In this document: piece by piece, positions 9,200-17,773 of the stretch
How the letters are laid out: each line of letters opens with the position of its first letter
Numbering within the stretch: the stretch's first letter is position 1
Origin: Paraherbaspirillum soli
GTDB lineage: Bacteria > Pseudomonadota > Gammaproteobacteria > Burkholderiales > Burkholderiaceae_D
DNA: 64,000 bases
Assembly (NCBI RefSeq): GCF_042654985.1
Contig: NZ_JBHSMT010000026.1
Coordinates: 310,001-374,000 of the forward strand
Reading direction: 5' to 3'
Notes under the pieces: model-generated
Told to the model about the DNA's origin: nothing
The model's database searches: none
What the model saw: only the letters and a program-made list of their open reading frames with translations
Position numbers and translations under genes: made by a program

Positions 9200-10078
9200 A
9201 TGGATTTGCTGGACAGCATGGAGGTGTACGTTCTGGCCGTGGAAAAAGGCAGCTTGAGCGCGGCCGCGACCGCTTGCGGCATCTCGGCGACGATGGCCGG
9301 CAACCACCTGCGGACGCTGGAAAAACGCCTGGGCATGCAGTTGCTCAACCGGACCACCAGGCGCCAGCATCTGACCACCTTCGGCCAGGACTACTACACG
9401 CGCTGCAAGGAAATCCTCAGGCTGGTGGCCGAAACCGATGCGCAAGCGCAGAACCTGCAACTGGCTCCTGCTGGCAAGCTGCGCGTCACCGCGCCCGTCA
9501 CATTCGGCACCGAAGCGCTGATGCCTGCTTTGTCTGTGTACCTGGAGCGCTATCCCGAGGTCAGCGTCGAGGTGGCCTTGTGCGACCGCGTGGTGGATCT
9601 GGTGGAGGAAGGGTTCGAGGCGGCCATCCGTATCGGCCAGTTGCCGGATTCGGCGTTGATCGCCAAGGCGCTGGCACCGTATCGGCTGATGATCTGCGCA
9701 TCCCCCGAGTACCTGGCGCGCAAGGGTACGCCGGACAAGCCGGAGGATCTAAGCCGGCATGAGTGCCTGTCTTTCTCTCCCGCAGCCCTGGCGCATTGGC
9801 GCCTGACGGACGAAGACGGCGCATGTCGCGTTCCGGTCTCGGGCCGCTTGCAGGTCAATCACGGCCAAGCGCTGCGCGTGGCGGCATTGCATGGCCTGGG
9901 TATCGTGTTGCAGCCCGCGATCCTGCTGGAGGCCGATGTCCGGGCGGGCCGTCTGGTTCAACTTTTCCCCACGTATGAACTTGCCAGCCGCCCGATGAGC
10001 GTGGTCTACCTGCCGGATCGGTATCGCTCGCCCAAGCTGCGCAGCTTTGTGGATTTTTTGGTGGAGCGGTTTTGCTGA
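9200..10078 (+). CDS. LysR-family transcriptional regulator
   Basis: 292 residues. The N-terminal winged helix-turn-helix is typical (MEVYVLAVEKGSLSAAATACGISATMAGNHLRTLEKRLGMQLLNRTTRR). It is followed by the periplasmic-binding-like effector domain (LRVTAPVTFGTEALMPAL, VVDLVEEGFEAAIRIGQLPDS). CAGGAG precedes the ATG. The gene is divergent from the two SDR genes with a 127-bp shared region, the standard arrangement for a LysR protein controlling its neighbours and itself. The effector is unknown. Confidence 0.92.
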   Translation: MDLLDSMEVYVLAVEKGSLSAAATACGISATMAGNHLRTLEKRLGMQLLNRTTRRQHLTTFGQDYYTRCKEILRLVAETDAQAQNLQLAPAGKLRVTAPVTFGTEALMPALSVYLERYPEVSVEVALCDRVVDLVEEGFEAAIRIGQLPDSALIAKALAPYRLMICASPEYLARKGTPDKPEDLSRHECLSFSPAALAHWRLTDEDGACRVPVSGRLQVNHGQALRVAALHGLGIVLQPAILLEADVRAGRLVQLFPTYELASRPMSVVYLPDRYRSPKLRSFVDFLVERFC

Positions 10079-10110
10079 GCGACGCAGGAAACTCTTGTCT
10101 GTTGGGCGAT

Positions 10111-11109
10111 TCAGGCCGATACCGCCGCAGCCGGTTCAGCCTGCCGGAATTGAAATGTCGCGTCCAGTTTGGCTTCCGCATATTCGCCAAAAATGATGGG
10201 CGCGTATTTTCCAGGCGCGTCGGCCGACACGCAGGTGTCGATGCACTCGATCTTTGCGTGGTAATCCGGATCCAGGAAAAATGCCGCCGAATAGCGGTCG
10301 CGGCCGCTGGCGTTGATCACGCGGTGCAGATTGGCGACGTAGCGGTCGTTGGTCCAGCGCGCCATCAGATCGCCGATATTGACGATGAAGGCGGCCGGAT
10401 TCTGTTGCACGGTGATCCAGCTGCCATCCTTGGCCAGAATCTCCAGTCCCTCGATATCCTGCGACAGCAAGGCGATGGTGCCGTAGTCGGTATGCTCGCC
10501 GCAACCCATTTGCTCGCGGCTGACCGGACCGTGCTGTGGCGGATAATGCAGCAGGCGCAGTTGCGCCAAAGGCTTGGTCAGCTTGTCGTCGAAAAAATCG
10601 TCGGGCTTGCCCAGGCCGCGTGCAAACACGGCCAGCAAGCGACGCGACAGATGCAGCATTTGCGCGTGATATTCGGTCATCGTGCGTTTGAAGCCGGGCA
10701 AGCCTGGCGGCCACACATTCGGGCCGTGCAGCGTCGCTCCGGCAAGCACGTCGGGATCGTCCGGCGGCAGATCCGAGCACATGTCGAAACCTTCCTTCAG
10801 ATCGCCTTTGGCTTCGTACTCCGGGGTTTCGGCGCCGACTGGAAAATAGCCGCGCATGTGCGGCGATTTGTCATTGCTGATCGACATTTTTTCGGTCAGC
10901 GGACGGGCGAAGAAATTTTTCGATTCCTGAAACATGCTGTCGATCAGCGCCGGCGCAATGCCGTGGTTGACGACGGTAAAAAAACCAACCGTCTTGCAGG
11001 CATCCGCTATCGATTCTGCAATGTGATCGACATCGCGTTGATTGCCGCCGAACAGCGGGGCGATGTCGATGGTTGGAATGGATGGCGAGCTGGCAGCTTG
11101 GTGCGGCAT
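10111..11109 (-). CDS. 2-oxoglutarate/Fe(II)-dependent oxygenase (isopenicillin N synthase family)
   Basis: 332 residues from ATG 11109, with a consensus AGGAGG 7 nt upstream. The N-terminal non-haem dioxygenase domain has FFTVVNHGI. The double-stranded beta-helix core carries the metal ligands H206 and D208 (GEHTDYG) and H262 (NLHRVIN), with RYS at 272-274 for 2-oxoglutarate. The family hydroxylates, desaturates or cyclises small molecules, and includes ethylene-forming enzyme and IPNS. It is the last gene of the speD-desaturase-DMT-oxygenase operon, 17 bp after the transporter. The substrate is unknown. Confidence 0.9.
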   Translation of the reverse strand: MPHQAASSPSIPTIDIAPLFGGNQRDVDHIAESIADACKTVGFFTVVNHGIAPALIDSMFQESKNFFARPLTEKMSISNDKSPHMRGYFPVGAETPEYEAKGDLKEGFDMCSDLPPDDPDVLAGATLHGPNVWPPGLPGFKRTMTEYHAQMLHLSRRLLAVFARGLGKPDDFFDDKLTKPLAQLRLLHYPPQHGPVSREQMGCGEHTDYGTIALLSQDIEGLEILAKDGSWITVQQNPAAFIVNIGDLMARWTNDRYVANLHRVINASGRDRYSAAFFLDPDYHAKIECIDTCVSADAPGKYAPIIFGEYAEAKLDATFQFRQAEPAAAVSA

Positions 11110-11126
11110 GACAATTCCTCCTGTAT

Positions 11127-11990
11127 TTAAATTTCGGCTTGGTTCTTCGACGCGATGCCGACCGCGAACAGCGTGCAAAATATGATGATGACCGCGCCCA
11201 AGATTTCATGGCCTTCCGGTTTCTGGCTGATCATGACCCATGAAAACAACAGCGCCAGCGGCGATTCAAACAAGACCACGATACCGACCGTGGTCGGCCG
11301 CAACACTTCCTGCGACCGGTTGCGCAGATAGCTCGCAATAAAATTGCAGGCGACCGCGATAAAAAGGATGTTGGCGATGTTCGGCAATAGCGGACGGACG
11401 ATCGGCAGGGCCGGCTCCGTCATCACCACCAGGGGCAGACTGACCAGGGTGGCGACGATCAGTTGCGCCAGCGAGAAGGTCCACATGTCGGTCACTTTTT
11501 CCACCGCGCGGTCGATCGCGATCGTATAACCCGCCAGCGACAACGCCGCCATAAATGCGGCGACATCGCCAAAATTGATGTCGTCGACCGTGGGTTTGCA
11601 CATGATCGCGATACCGATCAAACCCACCAGGCAGGTGGCGTATTCGATCAACGTGGTTCTGCGATTGCCGAACATCCGCCCAATCACGGGAATAAACAAA
11701 ACGGAGGCGGAAATCAGAAAAGCGGATTTGTTGATCGACGTGTATTTCAGTGAGAACGCCTGCAGAAACAGAAAGATGCCGAACAACAGCCCGCAGCTTA
11801 AAGAGATATCCCAGGCCTTGAAACTCTTCCACGGAAAGAACGGCACGATCAGGATTGTCGATGCAATCAGGCTCAGCTCAATCGTCCACAAAGGCCCGGC
11901 GGAAGACCATTCCAGCGAGATGTACTCGAGCGCGAAAATGGCAGTTGCCACCAGCAGTATCAAGCTGTGAGTTAAATAATTTCTGTTCAT
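11127..11990 (-). CDS. DMT-superfamily (EamA-like) membrane transporter
   Basis: 287 residues from ATG 11990, with about ten hydrophobic helices and almost no soluble loops (e.g. LILLVATAIFALEYISL, FLISASVLFIPVIGRMFG, ALLFSWVMISQKPEGHEILGAVIIIFCTLFAVGIAS). This is the drug/metabolite transporter pattern of two repeated five-helix halves in the inner membrane. It lies between a desaturase and an oxygenase in one operon, so export of the pathway product or import of a precursor is a reasonable inference. The ribosome site is weak (ATAGG). Confidence 0.85.
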   Translation of the reverse strand: MNRNYLTHSLILLVATAIFALEYISLEWSSAGPLWTIELSLIASTILIVPFFPWKSFKAWDISLSCGLLFGIFLFLQAFSLKYTSINKSAFLISASVLFIPVIGRMFGNRRTTLIEYATCLVGLIGIAIMCKPTVDDINFGDVAAFMAALSLAGYTIAIDRAVEKVTDMWTFSLAQLIVATLVSLPLVVMTEPALPIVRPLLPNIANILFIAVACNFIASYLRNRSQEVLRPTTVGIVVLFESPLALLFSWVMISQKPEGHEILGAVIIIFCTLFAVGIASKNQAEI

Positions 11991-12042
11991 ATTCGGCCTA
12001 TCCACATATGTTTTAAAGTCAGGTCGATGCCGATCGCACTCA

Positions 12043-13107
12043 TCAACCCAACAGCTTGTCCGTAAAGGCGCCGGTGAATTTCTCCAGCGAGAATCGTCCC
12101 CCGGCATCGTATGGCTGCCCCTCATCCGACGCCGTCACCCGTACTTTGCGATGCCGGTGATAGGCCGCCAGCAAATTCCGCATTGTTACGTTAGCCAGGT
12201 CCTGCGGCGCACCGCAGTCATGCGAGGTGAGAAGGGTGTCGAGCCGGGGCAGGTGATACCAGGGGCAGCTCGGCATGCTGTGGTGCGCATTATGAAATCC
12301 GAAATTCAGGATCAGAAGATTCAGCCAGCGATGCCGGTACGCGACCGGGAACGAGAATGTGTTTTTGTGCTCGTACAACTTGTCCCCCGGCGCCGTATGG
12401 TCGGCCGGGTCCGCCTCGATGTAGCTATGCTGGAACGCATCGACGAAGCGGGTGCAGTGAATCCGGATGCCTTGTGCCGCAAAATAAAGTGGCAATGCGA
12501 ACCAATGTTTTAGCGTGATCAGCGCCAGAAATCCGGCCGACAGCGCCGCCATGGCCAACACCCGCATTCGATACCATTTGTCATCAGCGCGCAGGATGGC
12601 GATCGCGCCGTCGATCTTGATCAGATAATGCAGCACCGGAAAATAGCTGTGCTCCAGCCGCAACACGAGACGCCTGATCCATCCCGGGAAGCTTGCCAGC
12701 AGCTGATTGACATCGGTTCCCAGCAGATCGACCTTTTGCGCATGATGGCGGATATGGTCGTGGCTATAATCGCGGAACCTGAAATACGCGAAACCATTGA
12801 TCCAGGCCAGGTAACTGCCGAGACGATAATTCCATTTCCGGTTTTCGAAAACGATGGAATGCGCACAGTCGTGGCCCAGATACCAGGCCAGAATCATCGC
12901 CACGCTGAGCAAGGGCACCGCTATCGCCGACTGCAGCAGCGAGCCGGCGGCCAAATCCCAGACGCCGGCCAGGAACAGCAGGTTGATCGCGGCAAACACA
13001 CACAGGTTAGGCAGCATTGCGCGCTGCGCCACCAATTGCGTCACTGCGGCGCGGGTGGCGGGATGGCCGAGCGGCCCTACATATTGGGATTCGGAATAAA
13101 CGATCAT
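12043..13107 (-). CDS. Fatty acid desaturase-type membrane di-iron enzyme
   Basis: 354 residues from ATG 13107, preceded by GGAG at 6 nt; an upstream in-frame TTG has no such site. Histidine boxes are visible: GHDCAHS, HDHIRHH, and HNAHHSMPSCPWYHL, plus FQHSY, with hydrophobic pairs of helices between them. These ligate a di-iron centre in membrane desaturases and hydroxylases of PF00487. It follows speD by 23 bp. Whether the substrate is a lipid acyl chain or a small amine-containing metabolite is not evident. The operon context favours a specialised role over housekeeping. Confidence 0.88.
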   Translation of the reverse strand: MIVYSESQYVGPLGHPATRAAVTQLVAQRAMLPNLCVFAAINLLFLAGVWDLAAGSLLQSAIAVPLLSVAMILAWYLGHDCAHSIVFENRKWNYRLGSYLAWINGFAYFRFRDYSHDHIRHHAQKVDLLGTDVNQLLASFPGWIRRLVLRLEHSYFPVLHYLIKIDGAIAILRADDKWYRMRVLAMAALSAGFLALITLKHWFALPLYFAAQGIRIHCTRFVDAFQHSYIEADPADHTAPGDKLYEHKNTFSFPVAYRHRWLNLLILNFGFHNAHHSMPSCPWYHLPRLDTLLTSHDCGAPQDLANVTMRNLLAAYHRHRKVRVTASDEGQPYDAGGRFSLEKFTGAFTDKLLG

Positions 13108-13130
13108 ATGGCGCTCCGGCAAACAAACGA

Positions 13131-13577
13131 TCAGCGCGCCGCTGCCTGCAATCCCGGATAGCGCTTGCCGCGCTGAATGAAGTTGGTTTCGAATTCTTCG
13201 ATGTCGAAAGTATTTTTGAAGAAGTCGAGGATGTAAGGCTTGTCCAGTCCGTTTCTGCAGGTGTACACATCGACGCTGATAAATCGGGTGCCGGGGAAAG
13301 TGTGGATGCTGATATGGCTTTCCTCGATCACCACAAATCCGCTCCAGCCGCCCGGATCCTTGATGTCGTTGCCCTTGGCAAAATGCACCTCGGCCGTGGT
13401 CAGCTTCTTCATCCCCAGCAGTTCCGGCAGCGTATTGAGCGCATGCAGCACCAGCGACTTGTCATTGAGTTTGTCGTGATCGCCGAGATAGCCGTCGATC
13501 GTCAGATGCTCTCCAAAATGTTGTACTTCGACTTGCTTGAGATTTTTTTCCAGGTGCAGTTGTTCAACGACAGTCAT
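13131..13577 (-). CDS. speD: S-adenosylmethionine decarboxylase proenzyme, short bacterial type
   Basis: 148 residues. The self-cleavage site is Glu86-Ser87 in IEESHISIHTFP, where the Ser becomes the pyruvoyl cofactor. The active-site Cys is C107 (VYTCRNG). The enzyme makes decarboxylated SAM, the aminopropyl donor for spermidine. GGAG is 6 nt before ATG 13577. No aminopropyltransferase or other polyamine gene is adjacent; instead it leads an operon with a desaturase, a DMT transporter and a 2-oxoglutarate oxygenase, which is unusual. Confidence 0.92.
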   Translation of the reverse strand: MTVVEQLHLEKNLKQVEVQHFGEHLTIDGYLGDHDKLNDKSLVLHALNTLPELLGMKKLTTAEVHFAKGNDIKDPGGWSGFVVIEESHISIHTFPGTRFISVDVYTCRNGLDKPYILDFFKNTFDIEEFETNFIQRGKRYPGLQAAAR

Positions 13578-14061
13578 ACGGTCTCCATCCTATTTTGTGT
13601 GCTTGAAACAAGCATTCGCCATATCATCCAAGCCGCCTATCGAGCGGCCGGATTCCGATTCGGAACTTCTGAAATTATCGACAATGTGCTATTTGAAATG
13701 GTGCTTGATGTGTCAACTACAGGTGCGAACTACAGGCCGATGCCGGACCGTCAAGCAAGCCGGCGGAGCAACGTCAAGCTGCAAAAGATAATAGGCTGCG
13801 ACGACATTGGAAACTGTCATGCTTAGCAGTTGACATTGCGGTTGACTGACAGCTTTATCAGCTGTTGTTGATGGTCTGGCGATCAGATCGGCAGGCATGG
13901 CGCCTGTGCCGGTGGTGTCGTTGGGTTGCAAAGTCCAACGTCTGGTCGCGATGAAAGCTAGCGGTTTTCTACGTGCACGCTCCTTGTCGTCCTCCACGGG
14001 CGGCGAGGTAGGGAGCCCCTTAGTGGGCAGCGCAAAGTGTAGCCGTGTACGGTCAAGGTCG
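13578..14061. other. Intergenic region upstream of speD with an orphan copy of the 6762 motif
   Basis: No convincing gene in this stretch. The speD promoter should lie near 13600-13700, but I do not see a clear sigma70 match. At 13961-14029 there is a near-copy of the 6762-6831 leader motif: GCGGTTTTCTACGTGC, then GTCGTCCTCCACGGGCGG and CGAGGTAGGGAGCCCC. The inner hairpin is reduced to GCCC/GGGC and the outer stem partner is missing, and no small gene follows. It looks like a decayed relic. Confidence 0.6.
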
Positions 14062-14147
14062 GTAGGGCGGATGAGCGTAGCGTTATCCGCCGCTTGATGT
14101 GCCTAATGCGGTGAAACGGCGGATAACGCTGCGCTCATCCGCCCTAC
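14062..14147. repeat. REPIN-like inverted repeat doublet overlapping the histidine kinase stop codon
   Basis: Two inverted GGCGGAT/ATCCGCC heads with a spacer containing TTGATGTGCC and GCGGTGAAAC. The last bases (CTAC on the plus strand) supply the TAG stop of the minus-strand kinase gene. Confidence 0.85.
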
Positions 14148-16474
14148 GCGGTGTCAGCCACCACCGCCAACGGCAACGCGATCCGGAAATCCGTTCCTAG
14201 GCCGGCATGGCTGGCGACGCTGATCGTGCCGCCGTGCCGTTCCACCACCGTCAGCACGAACGGCAGTCCGAGGCCGATGCCGGTCTTGCCGTCGTGCCGG
14301 CCGTCGACCTGGAAGAAGGGTTCGAACAGGTGCGGCAGCGCGTCCGCCGGGATGCCGATGCCCTGGTCGATGACGTGGATCGTCGCCAGCTCGCCCTGGT
14401 CGCCGTTTTCGCGGGCGAGCCGGACCGTGATCGCGCTGCCGGGCGGCGAATACTTGATGGCGTTGTCTAGCACGTTGACCAGCGAGCGCATCAGCATATT
14501 CCAATTGCCGAGCAAGAACAGCGGCTGGCCAGTGTCTTCCGGGGCCAGCAGCGCGATGGATTTTTGCTCGGCGGCCGGCGCCACTTGATCGACTGCCTCG
14601 GCCGCCAGATCGTGCAGCGATACCGGCAGGAAGTCTTGCGCATCGATTTGTTCGGCGCGCGACAGTTGCATGAAATCCTGCGCCACGCGCAGGCTGTAAT
14701 CGACTTGCCGGCGCAGCTCGCCGATGAATTTTTCGTCCTGGCCGGCGCCGCTCGGCTGGGCCGCGCTGCTTTGCTCTTCGATCAAGGCCAGGATGGTGGT
14801 CAACGGGTTGCGCAAGTCGTGCGCCATGTGGCGCAGCGCCTGGCGGTCGTGACTGACGGTTTGCTTGACGTCGGCGATGTCGACCAGGCAGATCAGGTTG
14901 GCGATGCCGTCGCCGCTGATCAGCGGGTCGAACGGGGCGAACGGCACCGACAGCAGCATGTGAACGCGGCCGTTCAGTTCGATTTCCATGTCGGCCGGGC
15001 CTTCCTGGCCCCGATTCCTTTTGACGCATTCCTGGATCGCGGGGATCATGGTGCCGGCGCTGCCCTGGGCGATTTCCTCGGCGCCCAGCAGCATTGCCGC
15101 CTTGTCGTTCCAGAGCGCGATCTGGCCGTCTTTTTCAAGGAAGATTGGGGACGGCAGCAGGTTGATCACGTTCACATAGGCTTCTTGCCAGGCCCGGATC
15201 TGGCGCATCGCGGTCTTGATTTCTTCGAACGGGTCGCTGCTATTTTGATCGAAGCTGACCGCCGAATCGAGGGTGGGGCTGCTGCCGACTGCCGCCGAGA
15301 TGCCGCGCAGTTCTCGAATTTCATGGTGCAATAAACGGTGCGTGCGGGCTAGTCGGCCCCAGGCGTAAAACGCATAAATCAAGGCGTAGATGATGGGCAT
15401 CACGCCGACCCGCAACCAGATATGGGCGTTCGCCAGCAACAGCATGGAGCCGGCAAACAGCAAGACTATCCAGGCCAGCGCCAGCAAGTGCATCCGCAGC
15501 CCCGGCGTTAATGCGCAGATGAGCAGCATGCCCAGCGCGAGCGCCAGGTAGATCGGGATCGTTTCCGCGCGCGACAGCTCGCGCACCATGTTGCCGTCCA
15601 CCAGGGCCTCGGTCAGCAAGGCGTCGAGTTGGGCGCGGTTGACTTCGTCGACGTTCAGCGACGAGGTCTGGAAGGTGCCGGCCTCGCCGAACACCGAGTG
15701 GCCGATGAACACGATTTTGCCGGCGAAGGCGGTTGCCGGCACCCGTCCCTGGACCACATCGATGTATGAATATTGGGACAGGGCGGAACTGCGCGGCAGC
15801 ATCAGTAGGATCGAGTTGGTGGTGGCGGTGGCTATCGACAAGGTGTGCGCTTGCAGATTGGTCTGCAGCGCATCGACAGACATGCCGAGGCCGGCGATCC
15901 GCATCGCCTCAAGTGTGATGTGGCTGTAAATCTTGTTGCCGACCTGTTGGTAAGGGATGATGCCGTCGACGCTGCCGAAGTGGCCGCTGGTCACGGCGCG
16001 CTGTCCGAGCGCTGCCGCCGCCTGTTGCAATGCGGGCGGCGGCGGCACCAGCGGATTGCCGCGGCCATCGGTGCCGCCGGTCGACAGCGGCAGCACGACC
16101 TTGCCGTTTTTGCTCATGGCCTGCGCCAGTTCGCCGGTCGGGGTGTACGGCACGAACAGGATGTCGATCGCGACGCTGGCGGCATCGGTCAGCTGCGCAA
16201 ACAGCGGGTCGTAATATTTGTAGAGGTTTTTTGGGCCCAGTTCACGCAAGGTTTTTTCATCAATGTTGATGACCGCCACCTTGTGCGAATTGGGATGGGC
16301 GAAATGCTGGGCAACGGTATCGAACTGGACTTTGTCGATGGAGCCGAACATCAGGTTGAAAGCCGGGTGGCTGCCGAGCGCAGCCAGGCCCAGCATGGCC
16401 ACCACGAACAGGCTGTTGATGCCGAGCCTGGCCCAGCTCGGACGCGCGAAATGATTATTCGGGAATTTCGGCAT
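14144..16474 (-). CDS. CHASE2-domain sensor histidine kinase
   Basis: 776 residues. A first membrane helix (LGINSLFVVAMLGLAALG) is followed by a periplasmic CHASE2 sensor domain (VAVINIDEKTLRELG...VAIDILF...GHFGSVDGIIPY), then helices around 300-370 (IYLALALGMLLICALTP; GVMPIIYALIYAFYAW). A PAS-like segment follows (PSPIFLEKDGQIALWNDKAAMLLG), then the HisKA box RHMAHDLRNPLTTIL and a HATPase domain (NVLDNAIKYSPPG, DQGIGIP, GIGLGLPFV). It should autophosphorylate on His in response to an extracytoplasmic signal. No response regulator is adjacent. The stop codon lies inside a REPIN copy, so the C-terminus may have been trimmed. Confidence 0.9.
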   Translation of the reverse strand: MPKFPNNHFARPSWARLGINSLFVVAMLGLAALGSHPAFNLMFGSIDKVQFDTVAQHFAHPNSHKVAVINIDEKTLRELGPKNLYKYYDPLFAQLTDAASVAIDILFVPYTPTGELAQAMSKNGKVVLPLSTGGTDGRGNPLVPPPPALQQAAAALGQRAVTSGHFGSVDGIIPYQQVGNKIYSHITLEAMRIAGLGMSVDALQTNLQAHTLSIATATTNSILLMLPRSSALSQYSYIDVVQGRVPATAFAGKIVFIGHSVFGEAGTFQTSSLNVDEVNRAQLDALLTEALVDGNMVRELSRAETIPIYLALALGMLLICALTPGLRMHLLALAWIVLLFAGSMLLLANAHIWLRVGVMPIIYALIYAFYAWGRLARTHRLLHHEIRELRGISAAVGSSPTLDSAVSFDQNSSDPFEEIKTAMRQIRAWQEAYVNVINLLPSPIFLEKDGQIALWNDKAAMLLGAEEIAQGSAGTMIPAIQECVKRNRGQEGPADMEIELNGRVHMLLSVPFAPFDPLISGDGIANLICLVDIADVKQTVSHDRQALRHMAHDLRNPLTTILALIEEQSSAAQPSGAGQDEKFIGELRRQVDYSLRVAQDFMQLSRAEQIDAQDFLPVSLHDLAAEAVDQVAPAAEQKSIALLAPEDTGQPLFLLGNWNMLMRSLVNVLDNAIKYSPPGSAITVRLARENGDQGELATIHVIDQGIGIPADALPHLFEPFFQVDGRHDGKTGIGLGLPFVLTVVERHGGTISVASHAGLGTDFRIALPLAVVADTA

Positions 16475-16501
16475 CAGGCTGTTCCTCTGGAAGCACGAAC
16501 G

Positions 16502-16879
16502 TTACAAACCGCTTGCGGTGAACACTTCCTGGGCTGCAGACAGGCCGTTCAAGGTGGCGGGAAAACCGGCATATACCGCCATCTGGATGATGGCTTCTAT
16601 GATTTCGTCGCGTTTGACGCCGGTATGGATTGCCGCTGCGATATGTATCTTTAGTTGAGGTTGAGCATTGCCCAACGCGGTCAATGCGGCAATCGTGATC
16701 AATTGCCGCTGCTGCATCGTCAGGCCTGGCCGGGAATGGATTTCGCCATAGGCGAATTCGACGATGTAGCGGCCGAAATCGGGGCTGATATTGCGCAAGC
16801 CGTCGACCACTTTCTGTCCTGCGCTGCCGGTAACGGCTGCCAGGCGTTTGCTGCCGCGTTCATATTCTGCTGTACCCAT
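16502..16879 (-). CDS. Carboxymuconolactone decarboxylase family protein
   Basis: 125 residues of the PcaC/AhpD-like all-helical fold. The core motif is LTMQQRQLITIAALTALGNAQPQLKIHIAAAIHTGVKRDEIIEAIIQMAVYAGFPATLNGL. The typical AhpD CxxC is absent, so it resembles 4-carboxymuconolactone decarboxylase-like proteins rather than peroxidase partners. TAAAGGAGGACGAC before ATG 16879 is a near-consensus ribosome site. No protocatechuate-pathway genes are nearby, so the substrate is unknown. Confidence 0.85.
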   Translation of the reverse strand: MGTAEYERGSKRLAAVTGSAGQKVVDGLRNISPDFGRYIVEFAYGEIHSRPGLTMQQRQLITIAALTALGNAQPQLKIHIAAAIHTGVKRDEIIEAIIQMAVYAGFPATLNGLSAAQEVFTASGL

Positions 16880-16936
16880 GTCGTCCTCCTTTATATTTGT
16901 TTATGGAACATCAAGCGATACTCGGCAGCGCGGCAA

Positions 16937-17461
16937 TTACTCTTCCTTCGCCGTGACGTTATCGCCGGCCCGCCAAATCCGGTATTGCAGCGTAAAACCT
17001 TCAGGCAGGTAGGCGACTACCGGCAGTTTGCTGTTGTAGCGCAGCAGGTAGCCGGCGCCGCTTACCGGCACAAAGCCGGGTTTTTTCGGCTGTCCCCGGC
17101 ACGCCATCAAGGTCGATGCCGGCCCTTTGACATCTTGCAGGACGTGATAGGTATAGCCCCAGCCGGCCAGGGTTTCCGCCTTCATGTCTGCTGAAAACCA
17201 TTGCCGGTTGCAATCGACATCCATCGTTTTGCCGGCCACCAATTCAAGCTGGAGCGCCTTTTCGTCGGCTTCCTGCGGCAAGCGAATCACCCATCTGGTT
17301 TGACCGGCGGCAGCGGCCGGATAAGGGGCGATCTGCGCCAACGGCTTGAGCGCCGGCTGGGCGCCGTCCTCATTGGTTTGCTGCGAGGTAGGCACTGCGC
17401 CGCAGCCGGACATCGCGATGGCGAACGGGGCGGCCAGCAGGGTGCAAATCATTTTTTTCAT
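16937..17461 (-). CDS. eco: Ecotin, serine protease inhibitor, with lipoprotein signal
   Basis: 174 residues from ATG 17461, with AAAGGAG upstream. Ecotin features are strong: LAQIAPYPAAAAGQ, DVDCNRQWF, LAGWGYTYHVL, the reactive loop around STLMACRG with a Met in the P1 region as in the E. coli protein, and YNSKLPVVAYLPEG...YRIW. Ecotin dimers inhibit trypsin-fold serine proteases in the periplasm. Unlike the E. coli protein, this one starts with a lipoprotein-like signal (FAIAMSGC), which suggests membrane anchoring; that is inference. Confidence 0.9.
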   Translation of the reverse strand: MKKMICTLLAAPFAIAMSGCGAVPTSQQTNEDGAQPALKPLAQIAPYPAAAAGQTRWVIRLPQEADEKALQLELVAGKTMDVDCNRQWFSADMKAETLAGWGYTYHVLQDVKGPASTLMACRGQPKKPGFVPVSGAGYLLRYNSKLPVVAYLPEGFTLQYRIWRAGDNVTAKEE

Positions 17462-17488
17462 CAAGCGCTCCTTTAATCAATAGCAATA

Positions 17489-17569
17489 GGGCACCTCTAA
17501 AAACCGACTGCAGGGTTTGGCAAGCCCGCTAATCTCGGGGCTGCTCGCTACGGTTTTTTGGAGATGTCA
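17489..17569. mobile_element. MITE-like element, family GGGCACCTCTAAAAACC, copy A (short, internally deleted)
   Basis: 81 bp that starts with the family terminus GGGCACCTCTAAAAACC. Its end (17553-17569) is a degraded copy of the inverted terminus. AATA flanks it on both sides (17485-17488 and 17570-17573), a 4-bp target duplication. The interior matches the inverted 3' part of copy C (GACTGCAGGGTTTGGCAAG). It is non-coding and lies upstream of ecotin. Confidence 0.7.
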
Positions 17570-17729
17570 AATAGACCCTGTAAACAAATACAGGATCTGA
17601 TTAGATTTGATTTATTTCCAATAGTCAATATGACGAATGTCAATATATTCAATGAGCAGGAGCGCGGCGTTGCAGAGGGGAGGGGCAGGACTCGAAAAAC
17701 GTAGTCCGGACAAGAAGGGGGAGGGGGAT

Positions 17730-17756
17730 GCGGCAGGCTGTGGTTCAACCTGCCGC
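17730..17756 (-). terminator. Hairpin downstream of lysS
   Basis: A perfect 8-bp stem GCGGCAGG/CCTGCCGC with an 11-nt loop, 18 bp after the lysS stop. On the minus strand it is followed by a C-rich run rather than T residues, so termination is only probable. Confidence 0.45.
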
Positions 17757-17773
17757 GTGCGATTCAAGCTGAA

